DNA of 64,000 bases. Origin: Halobacillus halophilus DSM 2266 (lineage in GTDB: Bacteria > Bacillota > Bacilli > Bacillales > Halobacillaceae). Shown here one piece after another: positions 30,025 through 40,857 of this stretch (its first letter is position 1; each line of letters begins with the position of its first letter). Below the pieces are notes generated by a model. That model was not told the origin of the DNA, did no database searches, and saw only the letters and a list, made by a program, of their open reading frames with translations. Location: assembly GCF_000284515.1 (NCBI RefSeq), contig NC_017668.1, positions 2,604,001 to 2,668,000 on the forward strand, in the 5' to 3' direction. Position numbers and translations under genes: made by a program.

Positions 30025-31028
30025 CTAGGAATATACACAATTTGACCAGGGGAAACTTCATCTCTATGTTCATTTACTTTTTCCAACTGGTGGATGGATA
30101 CTTCATATTTTTCAGCAATAGAAGCTAGCGTTTCATCTTCTTGAGCGATATACATTTTCATTTGAGTGTAAGTCTCTTCCCGGTTAGGAAACAGGTGTTT
30201 AAATATCTGCTTGATTCCATCAAGTCCACCTGGAGCTTCCTCTTTTTCCTCAGAGCCTTTAGTCGAGGATTCCATATAAGATGAAGAAGCGCTCACATTT
30301 TCTTCCGCTATATTTTCATGCCACACACTAGTACTTTCAGATGAGACCTCAAGCGTTTCTTCTTTTTTATCATGACCAAAAAATTCTGCGAAATTCTGTG
30401 ATTTTTTATGAGGCCATCGTCCTTCTTCATCTGCTTCTATCTCCTGAGCCGACAGATCATTCCGATTCGTCAGCTGAACCACAGGGGCTTCCCTTTCAGG
30501 AACTACAGGATTCTCTTTTTCCTTACGTTCTTCTTTGTAATCGACCGGGCCAAGGGTCGCCGACTCATCAAACGTCTCCGAGTTATCCGCGGCATTTGCT
30601 TTTTGCTCGACTCCGTTTATATTTAAATGAGCATGCAGCCTTAGCTGATTATTCGCTGGAAGTTCATAATCGAAACTTTCTATATCAATGAGGACATCTT
30701 CCAGACTGGAAATCCTTTCGAGCGGTACTGTAATTTCTACAGGGAATGAATGGGAAAAATAATAGACCCCTTCTTCGCCTGATTCCACACGATCCATTGT
30801 CCTTACCGACTGCAGCGGGGCAGCCTCTTCATATTTTTGATCAGATTGGTGGGGTACGTATTCTCCCGCCAGATCAACCGTTCCTTTTAAACGCACTTCA
30901 TCTCCATTTTCCTCAATTACGATTTCAGGCTCCAGTGAGATTCCAATTAGTTCCCTGACTCCCTGTCCTTCCTTAAACCATATCGCTTCGTCTAAATAAA
31001 AAGAAAATACGTTTTGTTTATTTTTCAA
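30021..31028 (-). CDS. spoVID: SpoVID, spore coat encasement protein
   Basis: Drives spore coat encasement and recruits SafA. From the TTG start at 31028 the protein is 335 residues. It has an N-terminal beta-rich domain (NKQNVFSFYLDEAIWF, ISLEPEIVI), a long acidic Ser/Glu-rich linker, and a C-terminal LysM (about 288-335, AQEDETLASIAEKYEVS). The TTG has GGGAGGGG nine bases upstream, and the resulting N-terminus aligns with B. subtilis SpoVID. The upstream in-frame ATG has no such support. It lies downstream of hemL as expected; the usual ysxE after it is missing. Confidence 0.9.
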   Translation of the reverse strand: MKNKQNVFSFYLDEAIWFKEGQGVRELIGISLEPEIVIEENGDEVRLKGTVDLAGEYVPHQSDQKYEEAAPLQSVRTMDRVESGEEGVYYFSHSFPVEITVPLERISSLEDVLIDIESFDYELPANNQLRLHAHLNINGVEQKANAADNSETFDESATLGPVDYKEERKEKENPVVPEREAPVVQLTNRNDLSAQEIEADEEGRWPHKKSQNFAEFFGHDKKEETLEVSSESTSVWHENIAEENVSASSSYMESSTKGSEEKEEAPGGLDGIKQIFKHLFPNREETYTQMKMYIAQEDETLASIAEKYEVSIHQLEKVNEHRDEVSPGQIVYIPS

Positions 31029-31120
31029 TGGATTTGCCCCTCCCAGAATATAATAAACCCAAGCCTCTATTACCAACTTATGCGGTAACTGAGTTTATAT
31101 ACATGGAGGGTGCAGAAAAA

Positions 31121-31144
31121 GGCATGACCGAATACGGCCATGCC
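31121..31144 (-). terminator. Terminator of the hem operon
   Basis: The arms GGCATGGCCG / CGGTCATGCC (one G-U pair) with a 4-base loop are followed on the minus strand by TTTTTCTG. It separates hemL from spoVID. Confidence 0.82.
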
Positions 31145-31159
31145 TAGTACATTTCTTAT

Positions 31160-32443
31160 TTACAGGGATGCAAATACTTTTTCTACTGCCCTGATTGTTT
31201 TCTCTATATCTTCCTCTGTATGCTTCGTTGATAGAAAGAGTCCCTCGAATTGGGAAGGGGGAAGATAGATTCCTTCTTCAATCATCCCTTGATAATAACG
31301 TGTAAACATTTCGAGATCAGAAGCATTCGCTGTTTCAAAATCGATTACAGGATCATTTGAAAAGAAGAATCCTACCATAGATCCTGCCCGGTTAACCGTT
31401 AACGGAATATGATTTGCTTTGGCCGCTTTTTCATATCCTTCTACCAGTCGGTCCACTTTTTTATTAATTCCTTCATAAGCTTCTTCTGTCATCGACGAAA
31501 CCGTTTCGTAACCAGCTGTCATAGCTAATGGATTTCCTGACAAAGTACCAGCTTGATAGATGTCTCCAACCGGGGCCACTCGTTCCATAATATGACGCTT
31601 ACCTCCATATGCTCCGACAGGTAAGCCGCCGCCGATCACTTTCCCAAGACAGGTCATATCCGGGGTAACACCAAAATGACCTTGTGCACTATGATAGCCA
31701 ACTCGAAATCCGGTCATTACTTCATCAAAAATCAGTACAGTTCCATTATTCTCTGTTAATTCGCGAAGTTCCTGCAGGAAACCCTCCTGAGGAGGGACGA
31801 CACCCATATTTCCCGATACTGGTTCAATAATGACCGCCGCCAAGTCCTCTCCGTATTCTTCAAAAACATAGCGCACGCTTTCTAAATCATTATAAGGAAC
31901 CGTGATCGTATTTTGAGCAATGGATGCTGGAACTCCAGGAGAATCAGGCAGTCCTAAAGTGGCAACACCGGAGCCTGCCTTGATAAGGAGAGAATCACCA
32001 TGCCCGTGATAATTCCCTTCGAATTTTAGAATTTTGTCACGACCAGTGTACCCACGGGCAACACGCAGGGCGCTCATTGTGGCTTCTGTACCTGAATTGA
32101 CCATTCTTAACATTTCAATGGATGGAACACGTTCAATAACTAACTCTGCAAGATGGTTTTCAATTTCGGTAGGAGTACCGAAGCTCGTACCTTGCTCGGT
32201 TACTTTTTTCAAAGACTCTACTACCTTTTCATCCGCATGCCCTAAGATTAAAGGTCCAAAACTAAGTACATAATCGATGAATTCGTTACCATCCAGGTCA
32301 TACAGTTTAGACCCTTTTCCTTTTTCCATAAATATAGGATCCATGTTTACAGAATTAAATGCCCTCACCGGAGAATTAACTCCGCCCGGCATTAAATCCA
32401 CCGCTTTATTATAAGCAGCTGAAGAGCGGTCAAATTGTTTCAT
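31160..32443 (-). CDS. hemL: Glutamate-1-semialdehyde 2,1-aminomutase
   Basis: PLP enzyme converting glutamate-1-semialdehyde to 5-aminolevulinate in heme synthesis. The 427 residues contain the substrate motif [20 protein letters not shown] and the PLP lysine in [16 protein letters not shown]. It is last in hemAXCDBL, 29 bases after hemB, followed by a terminator. Confidence 0.97.
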   Translation of the reverse strand: MKQFDRSSAAYNKAVDLMPGGVNSPVRAFNSVNMDPIFMEKGKGSKLYDLDGNEFIDYVLSFGPLILGHADEKVVESLKKVTEQGTSFGTPTEIENHLAELVIERVPSIEMLRMVNSGTEATMSALRVARGYTGRDKILKFEGNYHGHGDSLLIKAGSGVATLGLPDSPGVPASIAQNTITVPYNDLESVRYVFEEYGEDLAAVIIEPVSGNMGVVPPQEGFLQELRELTENNGTVLIFDEVMTGFRVGYHSAQGHFGVTPDMTCLGKVIGGGLPVGAYGGKRHIMERVAPVGDIYQAGTLSGNPLAMTAGYETVSSMTEEAYEGINKKVDRLVEGYEKAAKANHIPLTVNRAGSMVGFFFSNDPVIDFETANASDLEMFTRYYQGMIEEGIYLPPSQFEGLFLSTKHTEEDIEKTIRAVEKVFASL

Positions 32444-32472
32444 AGTGACTCATCCTTTCTAAAATCAGTGGT

Positions 32473-33450
32473 TTATTCGTCCAACCATTTAGCTGCATCT
32501 TTGGCAAAGTAAGTAACAATGAGATCAGCACCTGCCCGTTTCATAGCGGTAAGCTTTTCGAGAACAATTTCCTGCTCATTCACCCAGCCATTTCGAGCGG
32601 CAGCTTTAATCATAGAGTACTCTCCGCTCACGTTGTAAGCAACGAGTGGGAGATTAAAGCGATCCTTAACTTCTCTCATAATATCTAAATAAGCAAGAGC
32701 AGGCTTCACGATAAGAAAGTCTGCACCTTCTTCTACATCCGATTCTGCTTCCCGAATGGCTTCCAATCGGTTCGATGGATCCATCTGATAGGCTCTTCGA
32801 TCACCGAATTGCGGAGAACTATGAGCTGCATCCCGGAAAGGACCATAAAATGAAGAAGCATATTTCACTGCATAGGACATGATCGGAATCTGGCTGTACC
32901 CGGCCTCATCCAGTCCTTTTCGAATAGCGGTGACAAAACCATCCATCATATTGGAAGGTGCGATTATGTCCGCCCCTGCTTCAGCTTGAGTAACTGCTGT
33001 CCGAGTAATATATTGAAGCGATTCATCATTGTCAATATCGCCTTCACGAACGATACCGCAATGCCCGTGATCTGTGTACTGACATAAACACGTATCTGCA
33101 ATTACAGTTAATGAAGGAACCTCTTCCTTAATCAGACGAATGGACCTTTGAACGATTCCTTCTTCGTGATAAGCCTGGCTGCCTACTTCATCTTTCTCAT
33201 TCGGCACTCCAAAAACAATAACAGAACGAACACCAACTCGGGTTAATTCATTCATCTCTTCTGTTAAATAATCAAGTGACACTTGATAAACCCCAGGCAT
33301 GGAAGCTACTTCATTCTTAACCCCTTCCCCTTCAACTACGAATATAGGGAAGATCAAATCGTCCTTACGTAAATGCGTTTCCCGAACTAGTGCTCTCATT
33401 GACTCTGTGCGCCGCAGACGGCGATGGCGTTTAAAATCTAACTCTGCCAT
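32473..33450 (-). CDS. hemB: Delta-aminolevulinic acid dehydratase
   Basis: Condenses two 5-aminolevulinates to porphobilinogen. About 325 residues with the metal-site cysteines in [15 protein letters not shown] and the Schiff-base lysines in [16 protein letters not shown] and VKPALAYLD. The ATG at 33450 ([13 protein letters not shown]) has AAGGGAATC upstream. The longer reading to 33495 would overlap hemD and is rejected. Confidence 0.97.
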   Translation of the reverse strand: MAELDFKRHRRLRRTESMRALVRETHLRKDDLIFPIFVVEGEGVKNEVASMPGVYQVSLDYLTEEMNELTRVGVRSVIVFGVPNEKDEVGSQAYHEEGIVQRSIRLIKEEVPSLTVIADTCLCQYTDHGHCGIVREGDIDNDESLQYITRTAVTQAEAGADIIAPSNMMDGFVTAIRKGLDEAGYSQIPIMSYAVKYASSFYGPFRDAAHSSPQFGDRRAYQMDPSNRLEAIREAESDVEEGADFLIVKPALAYLDIMREVKDRFNLPLVAYNVSGEYSMIKAAARNGWVNEQEIVLEKLTAMKRAGADLIVTYFAKDAAKWLDE

Positions 33451-33466
33451 AGTATCGATTCCCTTC

Positions 33467-34225
33467 TTATGAAAAAAATTGCACCATCTTCTCAACCATA
33501 TCTTCCATTGTATAATGCTCGGGTAAAAAGACTTTTTGAAAACCGAAATGCTCAGCCTGACTGGCGGTCGTTGGTCCTATGCAAAAACAAGGAAGGTCCC
33601 GACCTGTTTCAGGCATGTCTCTCATGATAGCAAAATAGGCCTGGACGGTGGATGGGCTTGTAAACGTTAGTGCGTCAATCTCATGATTACAGATCAATTG
33701 ACGAATCTGTTTCTGATGCTCTTTCAATAGTAGCGTATCATAGACCGTGATTGTTTGAAAAAAGACCTGCTGTTCTGCGAATTTTTCTGGGAGAACATCC
33801 CTCGAGCGGTTTCCCCTGACGTATAGGATCATGCCTGGAGTACTTTCTTCTCTAAAAAACTCTTCAGCCATTGTATCAGCCTGGAAGCTGGATGGCATAA
33901 AATCAGCATCGTATCCATAAGTCTTAAGTGTACGCGCTGTCTTTTCTCCAATAATAGCAAATCGTAATGTATCCGGAATACAAATCCCGTATTGATTTAC
34001 CAGCTCGAAAAAAAACTTCACACCATTAGAGCTTGTAATAAAAACCCATACATAGTTGTGAAGTTTCTTGAGGATCTCTTGATTCTCCTTCGAGTCATTT
34101 AATTGAAAATGAAGGAGAGGGGTTTGTAAAGCTTCTCCCCCCTCCTTATTTATCCGGTCTACAAAAGGCCTTGCCTGGGATGCGCCTCTTGTGACAAGAA
34201 TCGTTTTCCCCGCAAGAGGCTTCAT
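33467..34225 (-). CDS. hemD: Uroporphyrinogen-III synthase
   Basis: Closes and rearranges hydroxymethylbilane to uroporphyrinogen III. The 252 residues are typically divergent but retain the two-lobe layout, [13 protein letters not shown] at the start and [15 protein letters not shown] near the C-terminal part. The start is at the end of hemC (overlapping stop and start), and hemB follows, giving strong context. Confidence 0.95.
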   Translation of the reverse strand: MKPLAGKTILVTRGASQARPFVDRINKEGGEALQTPLLHFQLNDSKENQEILKKLHNYVWVFITSSNGVKFFFELVNQYGICIPDTLRFAIIGEKTARTLKTYGYDADFMPSSFQADTMAEEFFREESTPGMILYVRGNRSRDVLPEKFAEQQVFFQTITVYDTLLLKEHQKQIRQLICNHEIDALTFTSPSTVQAYFAIMRDMPETGRDLPCFCIGPTTASQAEHFGFQKVFLPEHYTMEDMVEKMVQFFS

Positions 34226-35154
34226 TACTGGTCATACTCCTCTTTAGCCTGATCTACAATTTCCTGAGCTCCTTGAGCTTTGAGACGATCAGCAGCTTCT
34301 TTTCCTACAGCCAGTGGGTCTTCTCCACTCACAGTTTCGTGAAGAATGGTTTTGCCATCAGGAGTACCTACCAACGCACTCAATACAATCTCGCTTCCTT
34401 TTCTATATGCATATCCTCCAATTGGAACTTGACAACCGCCATTAAGATCATGGAGAAACTTACGTTCAGCCGATACGGTTGTAGCTGTATATTCATGATT
34501 AATCTGCATAAGGAAATCCCGTAACGAAGAATCATTTTCCCGGCACTGTATCGCTAGCGCTCCTTGGCCAACAGCAGGCACACACACATCAGGCTCTAAA
34601 TATTCAGTTACTAGATTATCATCCCAGCCCATACGTTTTAATCCGGCAGCCGCTAAAACGATGGCATCAAAGTCTTCCTCTTTCAATTTACGAAGACGTG
34701 TATCGATATTGCCTCGAATCCACTTCACTTCTACGTCAGGTCTCACGGCTTTAATTTGAGCACTTCGACGCAAACTGCTGGTACCTACAATGGCCCCTTC
34801 ATGCAAGTCTTTAAGAGCAACATTTCCATTCGATACGAATGCGTCCCTATGATCTTCTCTAATTGGTACAGAAGCAACAGTTAAACCAGAAGCTACCTCT
34901 GAGGGCATATCCTTCATCGAGTGAACAGCCATATCAATTTCACCATCATACATGGCTTGTTCTATCTCTTTAATAAATAACCCTTTCCCTCCAACTTTAG
35001 ATAATGTCACATCCAGAATTTTATCCCCTTTTGTAGAAATTCTCTTAATTTCAAATTCATAACTGGGATCTATATTTTTCAGTTGTTCGATTACCCACTC
35101 CGTCTGAGTGATAGCTAGCTTGCTTTTTCTTGAACCGATCACTATTTTCTTCAT
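34225..35154 (-). CDS. hemC: Porphobilinogen deaminase (hydroxymethylbilane synthase)
   Basis: Polymerises four porphobilinogens on a dipyrromethane cofactor. The cofactor cysteine lies in [13 protein letters not shown]. The N-terminal [16 protein letters not shown] and [10 protein letters not shown] are typical. 309 residues. It lies 12 bases downstream of hemX. Confidence 0.97.
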   Translation of the reverse strand: MKKIVIGSRKSKLAITQTEWVIEQLKNIDPSYEFEIKRISTKGDKILDVTLSKVGGKGLFIKEIEQAMYDGEIDMAVHSMKDMPSEVASGLTVASVPIREDHRDAFVSNGNVALKDLHEGAIVGTSSLRRSAQIKAVRPDVEVKWIRGNIDTRLRKLKEEDFDAIVLAAAGLKRMGWDDNLVTEYLEPDVCVPAVGQGALAIQCRENDSSLRDFLMQINHEYTATTVSAERKFLHDLNGGCQVPIGGYAYRKGSEIVLSALVGTPDGKTILHETVSGEDPLAVGKEAADRLKAQGAQEIVDQAKEEYDQ

Positions 35155-35166
35155 GTGACTACCTCC

Positions 35167-35985
35167 TTAAAAATGAAAATTCGATAATGAACCAAATAAA
35201 AAGAAATTAATTAATAGAAATAAAAAAGCGCCCGAGTTGAATATAGAAATGGAACGTCCCTGATAACCTTTTACAACCCTTAAAACCAGGTAAACGATAT
35301 ACACGAAAAGTACAAGGAACGAGCCTAATGTTTTTGAGTCATACCAGTAAAATGTATCAGGTGATATATATCCCCAGGTAACGCCTAAGATTATAGCAAT
35401 TAGCAACAGAGGAACTCCCAGTATAACCGATATATAAGAAAAGTGATCCAGTTTTGTTAAGTCACCTAAACGAAACAGTTTAGCATTCCACTTTTTTTTC
35501 TTTAAAAGACGGTACTGCAGCAAGTACATAATTGAAAATATAAATGATAGTGTAAAAAAACCATAAGAAATAATGGCTAAGCTGATATGAACCACAAGCA
35601 TCTCATTTACGAGCTCCACTCCCTGGTCCTTTAAATCATTCTGGGCTCTGGTGGATAAATGGATGAGTACAACAAGAAACCCAACCACATTCGTAAAGAA
35701 TACTAGAAAATCCACTCTAAACAGTCGATTAATAATTAAGGAGAACGTTACTAAAATCCAGGCATAAAAATATAAACCATCATATACGGTCATTATGGGT
35801 AAATTCTCGTCTATCAAAACTTGTGTCAATAAAAAAAAGGTTTGTAAAACCCAAACCATACTAAGTAACCAGAAGGCTGTACGGTTAGCCTTCCGGTTCG
35901 TCTGCACAAAGTCAATGAAATATCCAATTAAACTAAGTCCATAAAGTAATAGGATGAGTTCGTACACCCATTTAAGCTCGAACAT
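35167..35985 (-). CDS. hemX: HemX, membrane protein modulating HemA level
   Basis: Integral membrane protein of about 272 residues with eight or so helices. It belongs to the CcsA/CcmC-like cytochrome assembly family. In B. subtilis HemX lowers HemA (glutamyl-tRNA reductase) amounts. The ATG at 35985 (MFELKWVYELI) sits behind GGGTGGATG and is preferred to an ATG four codons upstream. It is located between hemA and hemC. Confidence 0.94.
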   Translation of the reverse strand: MFELKWVYELILLLYGLSLIGYFIDFVQTNRKANRTAFWLLSMVWVLQTFFLLTQVLIDENLPIMTVYDGLYFYAWILVTFSLIINRLFRVDFLVFFTNVVGFLVVLIHLSTRAQNDLKDQGVELVNEMLVVHISLAIISYGFFTLSFIFSIMYLLQYRLLKKKKWNAKLFRLGDLTKLDHFSYISVILGVPLLLIAIILGVTWGYISPDTFYWYDSKTLGSFLVLFVYIVYLVLRVVKGYQGRSISIFNSGAFLFLLINFFLFGSLSNFHF

Positions 35986-35999
35986 ATGGACATCCACCC

Positions 36000-37373
36000 T
36001 TACGGATTAACAATAGAGTTGGCGACAGGAAAAAATTGGCCTGTCTCATCTTCTTGCTTCACAGCTGATTGGTTTTTTTTCGTCTGCTCTTGTATTTCTT
36101 CCTCAACCTGAGCTTCAATCCCAAATATTTGAGTAAACAAGCGCAATGTTTCTTCCGAATCAGGCTGAGCCGCTAATTCTTTAGCCTGCAGGATAGGCTC
36201 CTTCAACATTTGGTTAATAATGCTTTTCGTATGTTTACTAAGGACTTTTCTTTCACGATCCGTAAGTTCAGGCATTTTTCGTTCAATGCTTTTCATCGTC
36301 TCTGCTTGAATGCCAAGGGCTTTAGAGCGCAAAGCGGAAATTACAGGCACGACTCCAATAGTCTGAAGCCATTCTTTAAATTCTACAATTTCAGCTTCCA
36401 CCATGATTTCAATTTCTTCGGCTGCTTGCTTGCGTATAGCCAAATTAGCGTCAACAATGCCTTGAAGATCATCAATATCATATAAGAATACGCTCTCCAG
36501 ATTTTCCATGGCTGGATCCAAATCTCTTGGCACCGCAATGTCTACAAAGAAGAGAGGTTTTCCTTTTCTCTTACGGTGAATAGGCTCCATTCTCTCTTTA
36601 GTCACTACATAATCTGTAGCTCCTGTGGAACTTATTACGATGTCAGCGTCTGTAAGAACAGAGTCCAGATCTTCCATGGTCCGTGCTTGTCCATTAAACT
36701 GGTCAGCTACTACCTGTGCCTTAGAAAGAGTACGGTTAATAACGGTTACTTTACGTACCCCGGATCCGTGCAGGTTTTTAGCAGCAAGCTCTCCCATCTT
36801 ACCCGCACCCAGAATCACAATATGCTTATGAACAAGATCCCCGAATATCTTTCGGGCAAGTTCAACCGCAGCGTAGCTCACCGAAACAGCATTTTCACTG
36901 ATTTCAGTATCTTTATGGGCTTTTTTAGCCATCGTTACTGCCTGCTTAAACAATTGATTAAAAATCGTCCCGGTGGTTCCTGCTTCCTGACCATTTATGA
37001 ACGCTTGTTTCATTTGACCCAATATCTGGGTTTCTCCCAGCACCATTGAATCAAGTCCAGAGGTCACTCGAAGCAAGTGTTCAATTGCCCCATCTGTTTC
37101 ATAAAAGGATAGGAATGGAGAGAATTCATCTTTATCAGCATTAAACCAATCTGCTAAGAATTGTTTAATATAATAGCGTCCTGTGTGCAGTTGATCTACC
37201 ACTGCATAGATTTCCGTACGATTGCATGTAGAAATAATCACATTTTCCAGTACACTTTTACGGTTGTTTAGCTCCTGCATAGCCTCCGTTAAGTGTTTAT
37301 CCGAAAAAGTGAGTTTTTCCCTAATTTCCACAGGGGCCGTTTTATAGTTGAGACCAACAGCTAAAATATGCAT
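36000..37373 (-). CDS. hemA: Glutamyl-tRNA reductase
   Basis: First committed step of C5 heme synthesis. It reduces glutamyl-tRNA to glutamate-1-semialdehyde. The 457 residues include the active-site cysteine in [17 protein letters not shown]-binding [13 protein letters not shown] and a C-terminal dimerisation helix. The ATG at 37373 ([14 protein letters not shown]) is the family start. It is first gene of the hem operon. Confidence 0.97.
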   Translation of the reverse strand: MHILAVGLNYKTAPVEIREKLTFSDKHLTEAMQELNNRKSVLENVIISTCNRTEIYAVVDQLHTGRYYIKQFLADWFNADKDEFSPFLSFYETDGAIEHLLRVTSGLDSMVLGETQILGQMKQAFINGQEAGTTGTIFNQLFKQAVTMAKKAHKDTEISENAVSVSYAAVELARKIFGDLVHKHIVILGAGKMGELAAKNLHGSGVRKVTVINRTLSKAQVVADQFNGQARTMEDLDSVLTDADIVISSTGATDYVVTKERMEPIHRKRKGKPLFFVDIAVPRDLDPAMENLESVFLYDIDDLQGIVDANLAIRKQAAEEIEIMVEAEIVEFKEWLQTIGVVPVISALRSKALGIQAETMKSIERKMPELTDRERKVLSKHTKSIINQMLKEPILQAKELAAQPDSEETLRLFTQIFGIEAQVEEEIQEQTKKNQSAVKQEDETGQFFPVANSIVNP

Positions 37374-37417
37374 TTCATCTACCCCCATTAAACGTTCCAG
37401 ACTTTCACATATGAACT

Positions 37418-37426
37418 AGTATAACA
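37418..37426 (-). promoter_or_regulatory. Candidate extended -10 promoter for hemA
   Basis: TGTTATACT on the minus strand is a TGn-extended -10, about 45 bases upstream of the hemA start. No good -35 is visible. Confidence 0.4.
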
Positions 37427-37624
37427 TGAATCCGCACCTATTTTCCCGCAAAAATATGAACAGAATTCGAAAATGATGTGATAGGATATAGATACGTTGT
37501 TAAAGAATATTTTTACTATTTCTTTAGAATAAATTTAAATTATAATCCGTTTGTAATATATCAAACCCAGGCTCATTGCGCAAGTAAACAAAATTACTAT
37601 TATTGGAATGGATGGGATCGCTAG

Positions 37625-38101
37625 ATGACTAAACAGAATTCTTTAGTTGGTTTTTTACTCATTGGTTTTGGATTATATTTCCTGGTCAGCCAACTAAATA
37701 TCCCCTACTTATCTGAGTTTTACTCATGGCCTACTCTACTCATTATTATTGGAACTGCCTTTTTATTACATTATTATATAATAAAAGATCATTCGAGTCT
37801 TTTTACCGGGGCATTACTACTGGGATTCGGCATTCATTTCCACGCGATCCGACATGTAGAGTTCTGGACAGATGATTGGCCCTTTTACTTCTTGGTTATA
37901 GGTACGGCTTTTCTTATCAGGTATGCTGGGGCAAGAAAAGGACTGATACCTGCGTTATTATTCCTTGGGTTCGGTTTTTTTGCTTTATTATGGCCAGTTA
38001 ATCCTGCGTGGTTTCAATGGATTCATACTGGTTTTCAAACTATTATTAGGTACTGGCCGCTGGTCCTGATTATTTCCGGGATATATATATTAAAAAAATA
38101 G
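37625..38101 (+). CDS. LiaF/LiaI-type membrane repeat protein
   Basis: A 158-residue hydrophobic protein with about eight short transmembrane segments arranged as repeats. The repeat theme is a glycine-rich LLxGFGxxF helix followed by a WPxxLIxIGxAFL helix (residues 8-46, 61-99, 107-155), as in DUF5668/LiaI-LiaF membrane domains. No soluble domain is present, so it is not a full LiaF. It is divergent from hemA, convergent with the ABC transporter and ends at a shared terminator. Function unknown. Confidence 0.75.
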   Translation: MTKQNSLVGFLLIGFGLYFLVSQLNIPYLSEFYSWPTLLIIIGTAFLLHYYIIKDHSSLFTGALLLGFGIHFHAIRHVEFWTDDWPFYFLVIGTAFLIRYAGARKGLIPALLFLGFGFFALLWPVNPAWFQWIHTGFQTIIRYWPLVLIISGIYILKK

Positions 38102-38105
38102 TTAC

Positions 38106-38140
38106 AAAAAGCCGCTGTGGTTTAAGCCACAGCGGCTTTT
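38106..38140. terminator. Bidirectional terminator
   Basis: The arms AAAAGCCGCTGTGG / CCACAGCGGCTTTT with a 6-base loop provide a T-run in both directions. It serves the plus-strand membrane gene and the ABC transporter operon. Confidence 0.9.
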
Positions 38141-38142
38141 CA

Positions 38143-38877
38143 TTATAGAATAGAGCTTAAAAAAGCTTGTGTTCTTTCTTCCTTCGGGTTTTCAAAAATT
38201 TCTTTTGGTGCGCCTGTTTCAACAATTTTACCTTCGTGCATATAAACTACACGATCTGCTACCTCGCGAGCAAAGCCCATCTCGTGGGTAACTACAACCA
38301 TTGTCATCCCCTCTTTAGCCAGATCCTTCATCGTTTGCAATACTTCACCTACAAGCTCTGGATCAAGAGCTGAGGTAGGTTCGTCAAATAACATGATCTC
38401 TGGCTTCATAGCCAGGGCACGCGCAATAGCTACGCGCTGCTTCTGTCCCCCGGACAAACGAGAAGGATAATCATTTGCTTTTTCAGCAAGTCCTACCTTT
38501 TCAAGCAATTCTTTTCCTTCTTTTTTAGCTTGAGATTTGGAGAGCCCCTTCACTTGGGTAGGAGCTTCCATAACGTTTCCAAGCACAGTCTTATGAGGGA
38601 AAAGATTAAAGTGCTGGAAAACCATACCTACCTTTTGTCGTACTTCATTAACATTGTCTTTTTTCGGGTTAACTTCATTTCCTTTGATAAAGATCTCTCC
38701 ACTGTTTTTCATTTCTAAAAAGTTTAAGCAGCGAAGCATTGTACTCTTTCCCGAGCCGCTGGCACCTATTAAAACGACAACTTCACTCTCTTCTACATGA
38801 AAATCAATATCCTTCAGAACATGGTTATCCCCGAAATATTTATTTAATTTATTAACTTCTATCATTTGCTTAGCCAA
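38143..38877 (-). CDS. Polar amino-acid ABC transporter ATPase
   Basis: GlnQ/ArtM-type ATPase of 244 residues. Walker [11 protein letters not shown]-loop FQHFNLFPH, signature LSGGQKQR, Walker [14 protein letters not shown] and switch histidine in [10 protein letters not shown] are all intact. It drives the permease and binding protein encoded just upstream. The exact amino acid (glutamine, arginine, cystine and others) cannot be read from sequence. The transporter is an insertion between hemA and engB relative to B. subtilis. Confidence 0.95.
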   Translation of the reverse strand: MAKQMIEVNKLNKYFGDNHVLKDIDFHVEESEVVVLIGASGSGKSTMLRCLNFLEMKNSGEIFIKGNEVNPKKDNVNEVRQKVGMVFQHFNLFPHKTVLGNVMEAPTQVKGLSKSQAKKEGKELLEKVGLAEKANDYPSRLSGGQKQRVAIARALAMKPEIMLFDEPTSALDPELVGEVLQTMKDLAKEGMTMVVVTHEMGFAREVADRVVYMHEGKIVETGAPKEIFENPKEERTQAFLSSIL

Positions 38878-38897
38878 ACTGCACCCCTCCTCTATAG

Positions 38898-39581
38898 TTA
38901 CTCATCGCCACTAACAGCCATTTTCTTCTCAATCAAGCTAACCACAAGGGTTAGAAGGAAGACAAGAATTAAGTAATACACAGCACTTACAAGCAGCCAT
39001 GTCATATAATCAAAAGTATTTGCCCCTTGTGTTGTAGCAACAGCGAATATCTCTGAAACTCCAATAAACGCTGCTAGAGATGAATCTTTTAACCCAATAA
39101 TAAACTGATTACCGAGCGGGGGCAACGCTCGTCGGAAAGCCTGAGGGAGAATGATTCTTCTCATCGTTAATGCCTGACTCATCCCAAGAGAACGTCCGGC
39201 TTCTGTTTGACCTTTACCTATGGATTGTATAGACCCCCGGAATATTTCAGCAATATAGGCACCATTATGGAATGCGAGCCCCAAGGAAACCGACCAGAAT
39301 CCACTAATCATCCATACGTTGGTCAAGCCATAGTAGAATACAAAAATCTGCACAATAAGCGGTGTTCCCCTTACAATGTAAATATAAGCATTCGCGATCC
39401 ATTCCAGAGGCTTAATATTAGAAATTTTTAATAAGGCAAAGAATAAACCGACAAATATTGCAATAAATATGGAAACGGCTGTTAATGCAAGGGTAAGCTG
39501 AGAAGCTTCAAAAAATAACTCCCGGCTGTTTACAAGAGCTTCCCAAAACCCTCCCCAAAAAGAAATAAACTGTAAGTACAT
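38898..39581 (-). CDS. Polar amino-acid ABC transporter permease
   Basis: HisM/GlnP-type permease of 227 residues with about five transmembrane helices. The coupling-helix motif [22 protein letters not shown] contacts the ATPase. The conserved [13 protein letters not shown] marks the amino-acid subfamily. It lies between the ATPase and binding-protein genes in one transcription unit. Confidence 0.94.
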   Translation of the reverse strand: MYLQFISFWGGFWEALVNSRELFFEASQLTLALTAVSIFIAIFVGLFFALLKISNIKPLEWIANAYIYIVRGTPLIVQIFVFYYGLTNVWMISGFWSVSLGLAFHNGAYIAEIFRGSIQSIGKGQTEAGRSLGMSQALTMRRIILPQAFRRALPPLGNQFIIGLKDSSLAAFIGVSEIFAVATTQGANTFDYMTWLLVSAVYYLILVFLLTLVVSLIEKKMAVSGDE

Positions 39582-39607
39582 AACCTCAACTCCTCTTTAA
39601 TGTCAAA

Positions 39608-39633
39608 AAAGAGTACGCACACGCGCACTCTTT
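39608..39633 (-). terminator. Attenuating hairpin between binding protein and permease
   Basis: The arms AAAGAGTGCGC / GCGTACTCTTT (one G-U pair) are followed by TTTTGAC on the minus strand. Inside the operon, it would reduce read-through so that more binding protein than membrane parts is made. Confidence 0.65.
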
Positions 39634-39660
39634 AGACTTCCGTATAACTAAAATCATCAA

Positions 39661-40491
39661 TTACTCAGGTTTAGTGGTAATATCGTCACCAAAGTATTCA
39701 TTACTAATTTCAGCAAGGGTACCATCTTCACGAAGTTTTTCGAGAGCTGCATTGATGTCTTCTAATAGCTTATCGTTATCTTTTGCTACGGCTACCGCCT
39801 GTTCACTGCGTTCAATCATTTTTTTAGCCTCAATTTCAAGATCTTGCTGCATTGCTTCTTTACCTGTTAAGAAGTCCGTGATAACTGCGTCATGACGGCC
39901 CTTTGCAAGTGATTGTAAGGCCACAACATCACTATCATATGTCTTAATATTTTCCGTTGCTTCCTCAGCAAATTTACTGTAAGTTGAACCTTTGGAAACG
40001 GCAATCTCTTTCCCTTCTAAATCTTCAAGGGTTTCAATATCACTTCCAGGGCGTGTGAAAATTTGAGCTCCAGAATAATAATACGGTGTTGAGAAAGCTA
40101 CTTGTTCTGCACGAGCATCTGTGATCGTGTGGCTTGCTACAGCAGCATCAAAGCGGCCTGTTTTAACACCTTCTACAATGGAGGCAAATTTCTGTTTTTG
40201 AGGATTTGGTTCAAGGCCCAGTTCCTCAGCTATTGCATTTGCCACATCGATATCAAAGCCTGACATCTCCCCGCTCGCATCTGTCATGCTAAATGGACGG
40301 AATTCTCCAGACGAGGCGAAAGTAAACTTACCTTCTTCGACTATACCGTAATCTGTATTAGATCCGCTCGATTCCTCCGTGCCTTCTTCTGAATCACCCG
40401 AAGTTTCTCCGCCCTCTTCACTGCTTCCGCAAGCAGCCAAAGCAAAGACCATAAAAATAGTAAGAGGTAACATAAATAAGTACTTTTTCAT
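39661..40491 (-). CDS. Amino-acid ABC transporter substrate-binding lipoprotein
   Basis: Family-3 solute-binding lipoprotein of about 276 residues. It has a signal sequence with lipobox ALAAC, an acidic Ser/Gly linker and a bilobal domain. That domain carries EFRPFSMTDASGEMSGFDIDVANAIAEELG, DAAVASHTITDARAEQVAFSTPYY and GKEIAVSKGSTY (quoted in part). The ATG at 40491 (MKKYLFMLPL) is preferred to one five codons earlier that abuts its own ribosome site. It is the first gene of the transporter operon. Confidence 0.93.
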   Translation of the reverse strand: MKKYLFMLPLTIFMVFALAACGSSEEGGETSGDSEEGTEESSGSNTDYGIVEEGKFTFASSGEFRPFSMTDASGEMSGFDIDVANAIAEELGLEPNPQKQKFASIVEGVKTGRFDAAVASHTITDARAEQVAFSTPYYYSGAQIFTRPGSDIETLEDLEGKEIAVSKGSTYSKFAEEATENIKTYDSDVVALQSLAKGRHDAVITDFLTGKEAMQQDLEIEAKKMIERSEQAVAVAKDNDKLLEDINAALEKLREDGTLAEISNEYFGDDITTKPE

Positions 40492-40825
40492 ATTATCCCA
40501 ATCCATCCCTTCATCAAATTGTTATCTAATTGTTATATTGGCAATAATGTTAATTATATCTATCATTCAAAGTTTTCCCAAAATTTAAAATAATGCATAT
40601 CCCCCCAAAATATCGGAAATGATGGATTGGGTTATGTAATTACAGTTAAATCCTTATAAATGCATGAAATTGCTTGAAATTATCTTGCATTCTTAAAGTT
40701 GTAATTTCATCAGAATTAGCCATCTATAAACGATCTCCACATCCTTGCTAGAATACCTTAAAGAAAAAAATCATAAATGAGGGTAGCTATGACCTTACAA
40801 AAGGGCATAATCGTTATACGTTAAA
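40492..40825. other. Intergenic region upstream of the transporter operon
   Basis: AT-rich, with no supported gene. It presumably holds the transporter promoter. An 11-codon plus-strand frame (40790-40825) with GAGGG upstream ends at the engB terminator and is not convincing. An AATGCA/TGCATT inverted repeat near 40670 could be an operator but matches no consensus I know. Confidence 0.5.
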
Positions 40826-40855
40826 AAAGCCACTCCTAATTAAAGAAGTGGCTTT
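40826..40855 (-). terminator. Terminator of lonA-engB
   Basis: The arms AAAGCCACT / AGTGGCTTT, begun just after the engB stop, are followed by TTTAACG on the minus strand. Confidence 0.85.
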
Positions 40856-40857
40856 CC

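Noticed and set aside
40660-40700. Possible CodY-like box upstream of the transporter operon
   Set aside because: Five mismatches to the 15-base consensus, too weak in AT-rich DNA.
40790-40825. Eleven-codon plus-strand frame with GAGGG upstream, possible leader peptide
   Set aside because: Ends at the engB terminator, which lacks a T-run in that direction, and no gene follows in that direction.
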